Shown one piece after another: positions 48,642-57,035 of a stretch of 64,000 nucleotides of DNA. This DNA is from Oscillospiraceae bacterium (GTDB lineage: Bacteria; Bacillota; Clostridia; Saccharofermentanales; Saccharofermentanaceae), in contig CACWXL010000011.1 in assembly GCA_902764825.1 (NCBI GenBank), forward strand, positions 1 to 64,000, read 5' to 3'. The notes beneath the pieces are model-generated. The model was not told where the DNA came from, did not search any database, and saw only the letters and a list, made by a program, of their open reading frames with translations. Numbering within the stretch: position 1 is the first letter of the stretch; every line of letters starts with the position of its first letter. A program made the translations under genes and the position numbers.

Positions 48642-50114
48642 ATGGAAGCAAAAAAGATCGTAACCGGCGCAAATCCTTATATGCCCTTGTGGGAGCATGT
48701 TCCTGACGGAGAGCCCAGAGTATTTACATACAACGGTGAGAAAAGGATCTATCTTTACGGTTCTCACGACACCAAGAAGACCGACTACTGCGGTCCCGAT
48801 TATGTCGTATGGTCTGCACCCGTTGACGATCCCACGAACTGGACATGCCACGGCGTCTGCTACACGGCATCAGACGGCGGCGATCTCTATGCTCCTGACG
48901 TCGTTCAGAAGGGCGACACTTTCTATATGTATGCAGCCGAGAACAGAGGCTCTTCGATCATGCTCGTTACTTCCAAGTGCCCGTGGGGACCTTTTGAAAA
49001 TCCCGTCAAGACAGAGCTCGGATTCGACCCCGGCATCCTTGTCGATGACGACGGCAGAGTTTACGCATTCTGGGGCTTCTGCGAATCACACGCAGGCGAG
49101 CTCAATGACGATATGGCTACACTTAAGCCGGAGACCGTAAGACATCACATCATGGGCCACTCAAAGCCTTTCTGGATCAAGGAAGACGACGGCCACGTAG
49201 ATCCCGTTGACGGCTTCTTCGAGGCATCAAGCCCGCGTAAGATCAACGGCAAATATGTCCTCATCTATTCCAAGCGTTATGAATATCCGAAGCCTTCAAA
49301 CGGCGTATTCGGAAGCTGCAACGGATTTCTGTCATACAAGTGGTGCGACACTCCTCTCGGAGACTACCGGCCGGGCGGCGACATCAGCTTCAACGGCGGT
49401 GAAGTCATCACGGGACCTGACGGCAACGGCATCATGACATACCAGTGGGGCAACAACCACGGCTCACTCATGAAGGTAAAGGACCAGTGGTATGTCTTCT
49501 ATCACAGACAGACCGGCTGCAACGAATATTCGCGCCAGGCAATGGTCGAACCCGTCGACATCGCAACGGGCAAGGACGGTAAGATCTACATCGGCAAGAT
49601 CACTTATGAGAACGGCGAACCCGTAAGCTCAGATGTCGTAGAAGCAACATCCCAGGGCTTCTATCTTGACGGCCTTGATGCATTTGCAACGATCTCCGCA
49701 GGCTACACATGCCACATGTACGATGGCCTTGGAAAGCCCATGTACCAGGACAATGCGGAAGGCACGAACAAAGACAGGAGAGTCGCTCACATAATGCCTG
49801 TTTACGAAGGCGATTCATCACCTGTCGTAGACATCCAGAGCGGTGCGACGATCGGATTCAAGTATCTGAACTTCGGCACCGAAGGCGCATCAAAGGCTGA
49901 ACTTACAGGTGACATTCCTGCCGGCTTTAAGATCTCCATCCGCATTGATTCTTACGACGGGAAGACAGTATCCGTTGCCGAGGTTTCCGAAGATTCGAAG
50001 ACTGTTGTTTTCGAGCTTGGCGAAAAGATCACGGGCAGGCATGCGGTCTATTTCGGATTTAATACCGAAAATGCGGAAGACAGAGCGGTTTTTGACTGTT
50101 TTAGATTTGAATAA
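48642..50114 (+). CDS. Glycoside hydrolase family 43 with C-terminal CBM6-like domain
   Basis: This 490-residue five-bladed beta-propeller enzyme probably releases arabinose or xylose from hemicellulose fragments. The three carboxylates fit GH43: D22 near NPYMPLWEHVPDG (base), D129 in FDPGILVDDDG (modulator) and E194 in FFEASSPRKI (acid). The C-terminal 140 residues (VDIQSGATIGFKYLNFG) resemble a family 6 carbohydrate-binding module. There is no signal peptide, so it acts inside the cell on imported oligosaccharides. GTGAGG precedes the ATG. It fits the sugar transport genes elsewhere in the window. Confidence 0.9.
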   Translation: MEAKKIVTGANPYMPLWEHVPDGEPRVFTYNGEKRIYLYGSHDTKKTDYCGPDYVVWSAPVDDPTNWTCHGVCYTASDGGDLYAPDVVQKGDTFYMYAAENRGSSIMLVTSKCPWGPFENPVKTELGFDPGILVDDDGRVYAFWGFCESHAGELNDDMATLKPETVRHHIMGHSKPFWIKEDDGHVDPVDGFFEASSPRKINGKYVLIYSKRYEYPKPSNGVFGSCNGFLSYKWCDTPLGDYRPGGDISFNGGEVITGPDGNGIMTYQWGNNHGSLMKVKDQWYVFYHRQTGCNEYSRQAMVEPVDIATGKDGKIYIGKITYENGEPVSSDVVEATSQGFYLDGLDAFATISAGYTCHMYDGLGKPMYQDNAEGTNKDRRVAHIMPVYEGDSSPVVDIQSGATIGFKYLNFGTEGASKAELTGDIPAGFKISIRIDSYDGKTVSVAEVSEDSKTVVFELGEKITGRHAVYFGFNTENAEDRAVFDCFRFE

Positions 50115-50172
50115 TAAAGAAAATATGATATTCTGTCGGTATCGCGTTTAAATCTATACCGGGAGGCAGACT

Positions 50173-50730
50173 ATGGGGGCAAGGATTGCCAGGATCATCA
50201 GTGTTATCACGATACTGTCCGTTTTTTGCATGCTCCTGACTTCCTGCGGAAACAAGAAGATGCCTGCCTATGTGCTTGAAGCCAGTGAAGCTTCCGGCAT
50301 CGTTCAGGTCTACAACGCTTATTTCGAGCTCGACGGAAATTCACTCAAGGAAGTAAAGCTTGTCCGCTTCGAGAATCTGATCCAGAGAACTAATGCTTAC
50401 GCTCCGATCAGCTTCCAGACTTATTCCTTCAAGGCTGATTCCACGAACGGCAACCCCTCCGACTTCGTATTCACGCAAAGTCCCACTGACTCAATGTCTT
50501 TCGATAAGCCTACGCTTATAAAATTCCTGCGCAAGATGGGCGTTTTCTGGACAGGTGAGATCCAGATCCGCATGACCGGATTCGACGGCTACATCATTCT
50601 TGAAGCATGGCACACCGACACCAATTCGGTTACCGAGGTCAAGACAGCCCTTTTCAGGAACGGTAAATACATAGAACTTCCGAAGGATTCCTCGCTCAAA
50701 TCGCTGGATAAGATCTACAAGAAGATATAA
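50173..50730 (+). CDS. Lipoprotein of unknown function
   Basis: This 185-residue lipoprotein has signal peptide MGARIARIISVITILSVFCM and lipobox LLTSC (Cys26). The mature part is beta-rich (VQVYNAYFELDGNSLKEVKLVRF, GEIQIRMTGFDGYIILEAW). GGGAGG precedes the ATG by about 6 nt. It follows GH43 by 58 nt, with a strong terminator after it. No family was recognised. Confidence 0.7.
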   Translation: MGARIARIISVITILSVFCMLLTSCGNKKMPAYVLEASEASGIVQVYNAYFELDGNSLKEVKLVRFENLIQRTNAYAPISFQTYSFKADSTNGNPSDFVFTQSPTDSMSFDKPTLIKFLRKMGVFWTGEIQIRMTGFDGYIILEAWHTDTNSVTEVKTALFRNGKYIELPKDSSLKSLDKIYKKI

Positions 50731-50735
50731 TCACG

Positions 50736-50770
50736 GACGGCGCTTTAATCTGAGGCGCCGTTCTTTTTTT
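50736..50770. terminator. Bidirectional terminator between convergent genes
   Basis: ACGGCGC (50737-50743) and GCGCCGT (50755-50761) form a stem, followed by a T-rich run to 50770. It includes the last codons of the minus-strand DUF3267 gene. Confidence 0.8.
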
Positions 50771-51506
50771 CTCTCTCAAAAGCAACAAGACCGATCTTTG
50801 TCGGGTGATCGAGAAGAACAACGTCTTTGCCCTTTGTTTTCCTGAACAGAAGCATGCATGAGATCAGGATGTCGCCCGCCCCGCCCATGATCTGAAGGGC
50901 TGCGATGCACATGAGCACGAAGTTCCCGATGAAGATCGATACGATCCCGAGAACGAATCCGAGGATCGTCATGGGCATCATGGAACCAAGAATGTAGATA
51001 GGCTTTGACAGCGGTGATGCGCACGTGCAGTAAGGCGTGAGATTCTCTTTCTGGAAACCGAATTCGATGTCCTTTGAACCGTTCTCGGCGCCGATCGACC
51101 AGAACCATCCGTGGATCTTCTCGTGAAGGACCACCAGAGGGAGCGTGCCGAGGATTATGCCGAAGAGCCCTGCAAAATAAAGGCCCGGCTTAGTATTCAT
51201 GATCTCCGTGAAGTTCGGCAGCCCGTTGCGCAGTATATATCCGGCAACAACGGCAGCGATAAAAGGAAGTGTCAGGAGAACACCTGCAAAGTTCGCGGTA
51301 AGCACCGATATAAGGATGTCCCTGCGCTTATAGCCCTGTGCGAGAAGCTTTTTCTCCTTCTCGTCAAATGCTGCCTGGCGCTTGATCTCAGCTTCGGTAA
51401 GCACATGCCCGTCGCTGTTCCTGACAGGCTTTGTCTTCTTGCCTGAAGCTTTTTCCTCAGCGGCATTAAGCTGCTCGAGCATCTCCTTGTTTTTCTCTTC
51501 ACTCAT
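50745..51506 (-). CDS. DUF3267 membrane protein with zincin motif
   Basis: The 253-residue protein has about five membrane helices from residue 65 on. VVLHEKIHG within a hydrophobic stretch gives HExxH, as in DUF3267 putative zincin peptidases; later helices carry further polar residues. The N-terminal 60 residues are charged and cytoplasmic. ATG 51506 (MSEEKNKEM) has AAGGAG upstream; the frame from 51554 has none. The substrate is unknown, and peptidase activity is inferred from the motif only. Confidence 0.8.
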   Translation of the reverse strand: MSEEKNKEMLEQLNAAEEKASGKKTKPVRNSDGHVLTEAEIKRQAAFDEKEKKLLAQGYKRRDILISVLTANFAGVLLTLPFIAAVVAGYILRNGLPNFTEIMNTKPGLYFAGLFGIILGTLPLVVLHEKIHGWFWSIGAENGSKDIEFGFQKENLTPYCTCASPLSKPIYILGSMMPMTILGFVLGIVSIFIGNFVLMCIAALQIMGGAGDILISCMLLFRKTKGKDVVLLDHPTKIGLVAFEREKKNGASD

Positions 51507-51591
51507 TAATACAAACTCCTTGCAGGGCTTTAAATCCGCCCTTCGAATAAACACTCGCGAGATTGTATCATAAAGTTTTGATAATTGCTAA

Positions 51592-52089
51592 TTATCTGTC
51601 ACCTACTGTGATCCAATCACCCGTACCGGGATCCTGCATCGTAAATGTTGACAGGCCCTCCGCCTCGGGATCATCCCTTAAGACCCTCTCGCGGTAGTAA
51701 CCGAAGTTCTTGTAAACAGTGCCCTTATCGGTCTTCATGCTGTCGTAATTAACGCTTATGTGCATCTTGTAGACTTCGCCGTCCTTGTCGGTTCCGACGC
51801 CCTCGTTCGGGAAGCTGAGCTTCTTATATGAGTCAGCCTTGCCGTCCATCTTATCGAAGAATTCCTCCCACTCTTTCTCAAGGTCGTGTTCCTTCTTCAC
51901 TTTCTGCGAGAACAGGCCGCAAAGGCTGCCGATGTCTTCATTCTTTATGTATTCGAAGATCTGCTCTGCGTCAGGCTTCTCGAGCTTTTTGGGGTCGTTC
52001 TGCACATTTTTGAGCAGTGCGCATCCGAAGATCTGAAACGACATGAGCACGCACAAAACAAGCGCGGAAACTCTTTTTATATTTCTCAT
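51592..52089 (-). CDS. DUF5104-like lipoprotein
   Basis: This 165-residue lipoprotein has lipobox IFGC (MSFQIFGCALLK). The mature domain (DAEQIFEYIKNEDIGSLCGLFS, WEEFFDKMDGKADSYKKLSF) matches the DUF5104 pattern, an NTF2-like small fold of unknown role. ATG 52089 overlaps the esterase stop codon (ATGA), so it is the last gene of the TetR operon. Confidence 0.7.
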   Translation of the reverse strand: MRNIKRVSALVLCVLMSFQIFGCALLKNVQNDPKKLEKPDAEQIFEYIKNEDIGSLCGLFSQKVKKEHDLEKEWEEFFDKMDGKADSYKKLSFPNEGVGTDKDGEVYKMHISVNYDSMKTDKGTVYKNFGYYRERVLRDDPEAEGLSTFTMQDPGTGDWITVGDR

Positions 52090-52922
52090 AATTCCTCTAT
52101 CCATGACATAAACTTATCAAGTGTTTTGTTTTCGCTGCGTTCGAAAAGAAAACACCCCGCAGTATACCACGAATGCGTATTTCTCTTATCCTCCACTTCG
52201 TAGATCTCACACCTGTTCCCAAGCTCTTTTGCCCTGGCCGCAAAGTCTTCCGCGCAATTAAATCCAACGAGCCCGTCGTGCCTGCTTTGTATCAGAAGCA
52301 TCGGAATATTGCTCTTATCCATGAGTTCTTTGGGCTCGCCTTCTGTCCTGTCATAGCCCTTCGCGAAAAGCATATTTATTAGTATCTTCAGCGTATTTGT
52401 CGCATCCTTCCTGAAAGAATACGGCCCTCCGAAACCTGCATATCCAATAACATTTGAGACATCGACTTTATACTGTTCCTGCACCCTCCTGCTGTAGCAC
52501 ATGATGGATGACAGATGCGCGCCCGCAGATGGGCCTGTGAGAACGGTCTTTGATGTGTCGATGCCCTTATCCTTCAGGTATTTAATTGCAGCATTAAACC
52601 TCGCGCATACATCTTCTATCTGCGTGGGATATTTATTCTTCGGTGATAATCTGTAACCTATCGAGACAAAGCGGTAGCCCTGCCTTGCCATGCTCTGTCC
52701 GACGTAGTCGAAGAACTTGGGATTGCCTGCATTCCAGCCGCCGCCGTGAACCCAGATAACGACTTTATCACTTGTTCTTTTTGCGGGCTCATAGTACAGG
52801 AAATACTGTTCTTTATCGCTTCCAAAATCAACACGCTCCGGCGTAAATTCCTTCTTCGTCTTGAACAGGAGCCTGTAGTAGATCGGGTAGTAACTTAAGT
52901 TTTCTCTGATGTAATCGATCAT
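52086..52922 (-). CDS. Alpha/beta hydrolase of the esterase/lipase (HSL) type
   Basis: This 278-residue esterase has the oxyanion motif VHGGGW, nucleophile Ser in TGPSAGAHL, Asp in SRHDGLVG and His in NTHSWYT. ATG 52922 (MIDYIREN) overlaps the stop codon of the upstream hydrolase gene by ATGA. There is no signal peptide. The substrate is unknown, and short-chain acyl esters are likely from the family. Confidence 0.9.
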   Translation of the reverse strand: MIDYIRENLSYYPIYYRLLFKTKKEFTPERVDFGSDKEQYFLYYEPAKRTSDKVVIWVHGGGWNAGNPKFFDYVGQSMARQGYRFVSIGYRLSPKNKYPTQIEDVCARFNAAIKYLKDKGIDTSKTVLTGPSAGAHLSSIMCYSRRVQEQYKVDVSNVIGYAGFGGPYSFRKDATNTLKILINMLFAKGYDRTEGEPKELMDKSNIPMLLIQSRHDGLVGFNCAEDFAARAKELGNRCEIYEVEDKRNTHSWYTAGCFLFERSENKTLDKFMSWIEEL

Positions 52923-53668
52923 TTCGCAAACTCCCGTACTTCCCTGATCCATTGATGCGGCTTAAAGCATGCCAGTTCCGCGTGCGCCAGGCCGTCAAAG
53001 CATCTGATCTCCATCTTTGGATTCAACTCTTTCATCTTCAGCGCGCCCTTCTTCGATACTGACTCATTGCCCTTCGTGCCGTGCATAAAAAGGATCCTCA
53101 TGCCTTCCGGATACTTAACGAATTCAAACGGGGTAAAGACCGAATCGATGATGTTATCTACAGTCTGACCGTTCATGTTGTCAGCGATCTTAAGAAAAGT
53201 CTCCCAATATTCTTCCGGAAGGAAGTTTTTCCCGAATGCGGCTTTTGTCTTCGGATCGCGCGCTCTTGATTTGCTTAAGATATTCTTGTAGTTGTTCTTC
53301 ATTATGCCCTTGAAAAGGCCGTTTACCTTCATGAGCGGCGCGCCGTCTATGACGAGATTTTCTATCCTGAGGGCATCGTTTTTCGCGAGCTCAGAAGCGA
53401 TACGTCCGCCCATCGAAAGGCCTGCCAGAAGATATACTTCACCATTCAGTTCATTCTGTATGTATTCTTCAAGTTTCCGGACCTCATCCTCAACGCTTAT
53501 GAACGTGCTTATCCCGTCTTCGGTATGGCCGTCCAGCTCCGGCACGATCACATAATGACTGCTCCCATAAACCTGCGCCGCCCTGTTCCAGATCTGATAC
53601 GGCGTGAGCATCCCGTGGATCAGCACGACCGCTTTATTGTTCTTATCGCCATATGTATGAAATACCAT
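52919..53668 (-). CDS. Alpha/beta hydrolase
   Basis: This 249-residue cytoplasmic hydrolase has LIHGMLTP as oxyanion region, nucleophile Ser in LAGLSMGGRIASE, acid probably in MHGTKGNES and His in GLAHAEL. It lies 3 nt after the TetR gene and overlaps the next esterase. The operon looks like a regulated detoxification or ester-cleaving unit. Confidence 0.9.
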   Translation of the reverse strand: MVFHTYGDKNNKAVVLIHGMLTPYQIWNRAAQVYGSSHYVIVPELDGHTEDGISTFISVEDEVRKLEEYIQNELNGEVYLLAGLSMGGRIASELAKNDALRIENLVIDGAPLMKVNGLFKGIMKNNYKNILSKSRARDPKTKAAFGKNFLPEEYWETFLKIADNMNGQTVDNIIDSVFTPFEFVKYPEGMRILFMHGTKGNESVSKKGALKMKELNPKMEIRCFDGLAHAELACFKPHQWIREVREFAK

Positions 53669-53671
53669 TCC

Positions 53672-54343
53672 TTACGCCTTTCCGCCCATCATGAGGATCA
53701 CTGACTTCGCGAGATTCCTGAACATGTCTTCCGGCTTGTACTTGCCTTCGATGTGAGGGACCTTAAAACATTCTGAGAGCACATAACCTGTCTGGATTCC
53801 GTGGTAATTGACGATCATGAACTGAATGATCTCATCCACGCTTGTTGCCGGCTTCAGCTTGTTCTTCTTGACGACGTCCTTTAAAAACTTCTCCGTCGCC
53901 ACCGTCGCATAGAGCAGCGGACTCTGCTCATCTTTTCCAAGCCTTTGAGCAATGTTCATGGCGCGTTCGGGATCCGTCATCGCGAGTATGTCGCTGTATA
54001 TCGACACCTTAAGAAGGTCCGTGCCGACTTCCTTCATGTAGTCAGCCTGCATCGCACAAATGTCGTAAATGGTCTGCTCCCATTTATCCGGGTTTGCCTT
54101 GGCCAGGATCTCATCGAGCCTGTCATCTATCTTGTTCTCACTGTTGATCGTGATGACGAGGTCCTTCAGGACTTCATCCAGATCCTTGTAATATCTGTAT
54201 ATGACCCCGTGCGAAAAGCCCGTCTCCTCAATGATGTCCTTCATCTCGACCGACGTTATCGGCTTTCTTGTACACACGCGGTACGCCGCATCGACGATCT
54301 CCCTGCGCTTGTTCTTATAGTATTCTTCACTGACTTTGGGCAT
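53672..54343 (-). CDS. TetR-family transcriptional regulator
   Basis: This 223-residue repressor has an N-terminal HTH (VDAAYRVCTRKPITSVEMKDIIEETGFSHGVIYRYYKD, about residues 15-52) and a helical ligand-binding domain. ATG 54343 (MPKVSEEYY) is preferred; the longer frame to 54409 would cover the dyad at 54365-54385, which is better read as its operator. It leads an operon of two hydrolases and a lipoprotein, which it probably represses. Confidence 0.92.
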   Translation of the reverse strand: MPKVSEEYYKNKRREIVDAAYRVCTRKPITSVEMKDIIEETGFSHGVIYRYYKDLDEVLKDLVITINSENKIDDRLDEILAKANPDKWEQTIYDICAMQADYMKEVGTDLLKVSIYSDILAMTDPERAMNIAQRLGKDEQSPLLYATVATEKFLKDVVKKNKLKPATSVDEIIQFMIVNYHGIQTGYVLSECFKVPHIEGKYKPEDMFRNLAKSVILMMGGKA

Positions 54344-54364
54344 TGTCTGGTGTCCGCCTTCGTA

Positions 54365-54385
54365 AAAATGACTTGGTGTCATTTT
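54365..54385. promoter_or_regulatory. Probable TetR autoregulatory operator
   Basis: AAAATGAC and GTCATTTT flank a 5-bp centre, 22 nt upstream of the TetR start codon. The position fits repression of its own operon. Confidence 0.65.
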
Positions 54386-54533
54386 AATTCGCCTGAGCGG
54401 AGTTGTCAAGGCGGGGGATCCTTAGAGGCCTGAATATACCCCGATTTGCTTGAAGCGTGTCGTTTGCGAGTTATAAATTATAGTGCTCCGGGTATACCCT
54501 CAGGGGGTATGTTCGCATATTTGCAAGCATAAT

Positions 54534-54570
54534 TACGTACTAAATCTCGAAAAATGATTTTTAGTACGTA
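54534..54570. repeat. Intergenic palindromic unit, copy 1
   Basis: TACGTACTAAA (54534-54544) and TTTAGTACGTA (54560-54570) are perfect 11-bp arms around a 15-nt centre containing CGAAAAA. A second copy of the whole unit lies at 54712-54748. Confidence 0.7.
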
Positions 54571-54711
54571 GGTTTTGCTTCATGTTCATCCTTGAAGAGC
54601 GCTTTTGATGTTAAGCAGGCAATTTTCGCTGCCTGACAGCTCGAAAAATCCGGTAATCCGGCCTGCAAGGCTGCCTTTTGCAACGAAAAACACGCAATAT
54701 ACCCCCTCGCC

Positions 54712-54748
54712 TACGTACTAAAATCGAAAAACCGCGATTTAGTACGTA
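54712..54748. repeat. Intergenic palindromic unit, copy 2
   Basis: TACGTACTAAAATCG (54712-54726) and CGATTTAGTACGTA (54735-54748) pair with one bulged A. The loop again contains GAAAAA, and the outer arms are identical to copy 1. Confidence 0.7.
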
Positions 54749-54764
54749 ATTCCGGTCCGGGAAG

Positions 54765-54846
54765 GGCTGATCAATTCCGGCCTGTGGCAAGGCTAAAAGG
54801 CTGATCAATTCCGCTCCGGGCAAAGCAGAAAGGCTGACCAATTCCG
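54765..54846 (+). repeat. Three tandem copies of a 33-34 bp unit
   Basis: GGCTGATCAATTCCG is found at 54765-54779 and 54799-54813, and GGCTGACCAATTCCG at 54832-54846. Spacers are G/C-rich and partly alike (CAAGG, CAAAG). No coding frame fits. Confidence 0.7.
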
Positions 54847-54854
54847 CTCGCAAT

Positions 54855-54880
54855 CAATAAAAGTCAGATCTTCGTCTGAC
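54855..54880 (-). terminator. Terminator overlapping the end of the DinB-like gene
   Basis: GTCAGA and TCTGAC (54863-54868 with 54875-54880) form a hairpin, followed on the minus strand by TTTTATT. The stop codon lies inside it. Confidence 0.7.
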
Positions 54881-55388
54881 CTCCGCGGTAGCGGCCGAAG
54901 AATACACCGTCATCAATATACTTGTCAGCGTCGGATACCCACATTGGGAATTCGCCCGTGGCTACTGCGACCTGGCCGTTCAGCATGCCCGTGTGGAATG
55001 ACAGGTGCCTGTACTGGCGCAAAACAAGCTCCATGCGCGTGAACCTGCAGCCCTCAGGGCATGAGTACAGCATGTCGTCAGAAAGAGTATCAAGGTAGTC
55101 CAGAGTCTTCTTTTCGACGGCATCAAGGTATTCTAAAAGCTGCTCATCGGAGAGCACGACAGACGTGGGATTCTCAGGGTTGTCCATGCCTTCTTCGTGG
55201 AAGGCGGGCTCTTCGTAGACATTGGGATTGATGAACCATTTGTCAGCCGAGTGAAGAGCGTGGTAGACCCAGCGCCAGCAGGGCGCGCCGCAGCAGAGGG
55301 CGTCTCTGTCGTAGGCTTTTATCGATGTCCTGATATTAAGGAAATTCGGGACAACATCCTCCGTTTGCGGGGGCGGCTGCAGGGCCGT
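54864..55388 (-). pseudogene. DinB-like protein gene lacking a usable start
   Basis: An open frame runs from after a stop at 55389-55391 to 54864. It reads NFLNIRTSIKAYDRDALCCG, then WRWVYHALHSADKWFINPNV, MDNPENP and QYRHLSFHTGMLNGQ. The pattern, with three metal-site-like histidines (YHALHSADKW, RHLSFHTG), is that of DinB/YfiT-like proteins. The first ATG in this frame is at 55187, after the first conserved helices, and no GTG or TTG is available earlier. A GGAGG-ATG at about 55357 is in another frame that stops after 12 codons. The gene therefore seems truncated or frameshifted at its 5' end. Confidence 0.65.
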
Positions 55389-55420
55389 TCAGCGGCCCGG
55401 TCGAGTGCCCGCGCTGAATA

Positions 55421-56224
55421 TTATGAACCTGTAAAGTCGTATTTGCGAACGCCGAGCATCCAGAACCTGTAGCTTAAGTAGACGAACACGAGGCCGTACA
55501 AAGGCGAGATCCAGGACAGCAGCGGGACGTTGTCCGGCGTCAGGATCACGAGGCTCGGGTAGTATGCGATGAACGCGATCGGGATGAGAAAAGTGAAGAT
55601 CACCTTGAAGATGCCTTCAAAGATCGACGACGGGTATTTCGCGAAATCCTTGAAACGGAACATGATGACCATCACGTAGCCGGAACCCTTGATCCAGAAG
55701 CACGTTGCGGCCGCGAAGTTCATGAGGGCGATCATGAAGAGCGATGCGGTCAGCAAAAATACCAGAAGCTTCAGGATGATCAAAGGCGTCACCGGGATGC
55801 CGATCCTGATCCATGCATAGACGATGGTGCCGATGCCGAATGCGAGCTGGCCTAAGCCCTTCACGTCGAAGACCTCCGATATGAAGTAGAAGAACACGTT
55901 GACCGGCCTGAAGCAGTACTTGATGAAGTCGCCGCTCTGGACCATGAATCTCAAGTTCCAGTTGTTGTCGAAAAAGCACTGCACCGGCGTCAGCGCGACG
56001 AGCGAGAAGCCGTACAGAAAAAGCATGTGATGGTAGTCCCAGCCGTTGATCGTAGGAAAGTTGTGGAACAGGATCATGAAGGTGACAAAGCCTGACAGAT
56101 TCGTCATTATCATTCCGAATGTGGAGATAATGAAATCCGCACGGTAGCTCATCTTGCTCTTCAAGTCCTGTATGAGTATCTTGCGGTACATTGCCGCATA
56201 GAATTTCAGTCCTCTTTTGCGCAT
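55421..56224 (-). CDS. ABC-2 type exporter permease B
   Basis: This 267-residue protein has six hydrophobic segments and belongs to the ABC-2 permease group (DUF990-like) paired with the ATPase at 57032. ATG 56224 (MRKRGLKFY) has GGAGG 5 nt upstream; an ATG at 56236 overlaps the previous gene without a site. The substrate is unknown; related systems export drugs, lipids or peptides. Confidence 0.85.
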   Translation of the reverse strand: MRKRGLKFYAAMYRKILIQDLKSKMSYRADFIISTFGMIMTNLSGFVTFMILFHNFPTINGWDYHHMLFLYGFSLVALTPVQCFFDNNWNLRFMVQSGDFIKYCFRPVNVFFYFISEVFDVKGLGQLAFGIGTIVYAWIRIGIPVTPLIILKLLVFLLTASLFMIALMNFAAATCFWIKGSGYVMVIMFRFKDFAKYPSSIFEGIFKVIFTFLIPIAFIAYYPSLVILTPDNVPLLSWISPLYGLVFVYLSYRFWMLGVRKYDFTGS

Positions 56225-56225
56225 G

Positions 56226-57035
56226 TCAGCCTCCATTCACGGTGACTTTCTTCACCGCACAATTCCAGAAAAGATTGCCTGCCAATGTAAGCACCACGAG
56301 CCATATAAGCTGCAGTCCGAACAGGCTCACAAGTCCCTGCCATGTATCAGATCCGCTCTTGCCCAAGAGCATCGACAAAGGTATGTCGTAGACCGCCCTG
56401 AAAGGCAGATACTGCACGATCATCCTTGCCTTCTCAGGGAAGAATGCGAGAGGGATCGAAGCGCCTGACAACAGCAGAACGATGGTCTCTTTTACTATGT
56501 TGATGCCCCATGTCGATTCGGTGAAAAGACAGATCGGTGCAACCAGCATCTCGATGTTGTAGTTGATGATGAGAGCGAGCACCGTGGCGATCAGGAACCA
56601 TACAAGGTTAAGTCCCAGCGGGATCGCGCCCTTCGTTACTATCATGACGACGATGAATGTCGGAATGAATGTCAGTACGAACTGGACGACGTGATTGCCG
56701 GTGTACGACCAGAACGTGTATTTACGGAACCTCATAGGTTTAAGCAGATCCAGTACGATCTTGCCCGACTGGATGGACCTTGACATATCCCAGACGACGA
56801 ACATCTCAAGGAAGTTGAAGAGCGCCGTCGCAAGGATCAGGTAGATCATGGTATCAGTGAACGTCATGCCGTTTACGACATCCGTGCCGGACGAGTCGTA
56901 GATCGCTTTCCAGAGATAGTAGACCAGGACCAGATAGATCAGGTTCGCAAAGAGAGTAACAAAGATGCCGAGCCTGAAATGCAGTGACTCCATTATCCCG
57001 GCCCTTGTTATAGATAACAGCCTTTTGGGATTCAT
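56226..57035 (-). CDS. ABC-2 type exporter permease A
   Basis: This 269-residue protein has about six membrane helices (first at 20-40; later IVLLLSGASIPLAFFPEKARMIVQYLPF, a conserved ABC-2 segment). ATG 57035 (MNPKRLLS) overlaps the ATPase stop codon by ATGA. The frame from 57182 lies inside the ATPase gene and is not used. It forms a heterodimer with permease B. Confidence 0.88.
   Translation of the reverse strand: MNPKRLLSITRAGIMESLHFRLGIFVTLFANLIYLVLVYYLWKAIYDSSGTDVVNGMTFTDTMIYLILATALFNFLEMFVVWDMSRSIQSGKIVLDLLKPMRFRKYTFWSYTGNHVVQFVLTFIPTFIVVMIVTKGAIPLGLNLVWFLIATVLALIINYNIEMLVAPICLFTESTWGINIVKETIVLLLSGASIPLAFFPEKARMIVQYLPFRAVYDIPLSMLLGKSGSDTWQGLVSLFGLQLIWLVVLTLAGNLFWNCAVKKVTVNGG

Noticed and set aside
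54765..54846. CRISPR-like array
   Set aside because: There are only three 15-base repeats, spacers are short and similar to each other, and no cas genes are present. They are tandem repeats.
54611..54853. 80-codon minus-strand ORF in the repeat region
   Set aside because: It is composed of translated repeat units, lacks a ribosome site and overlaps palindromic DNA.
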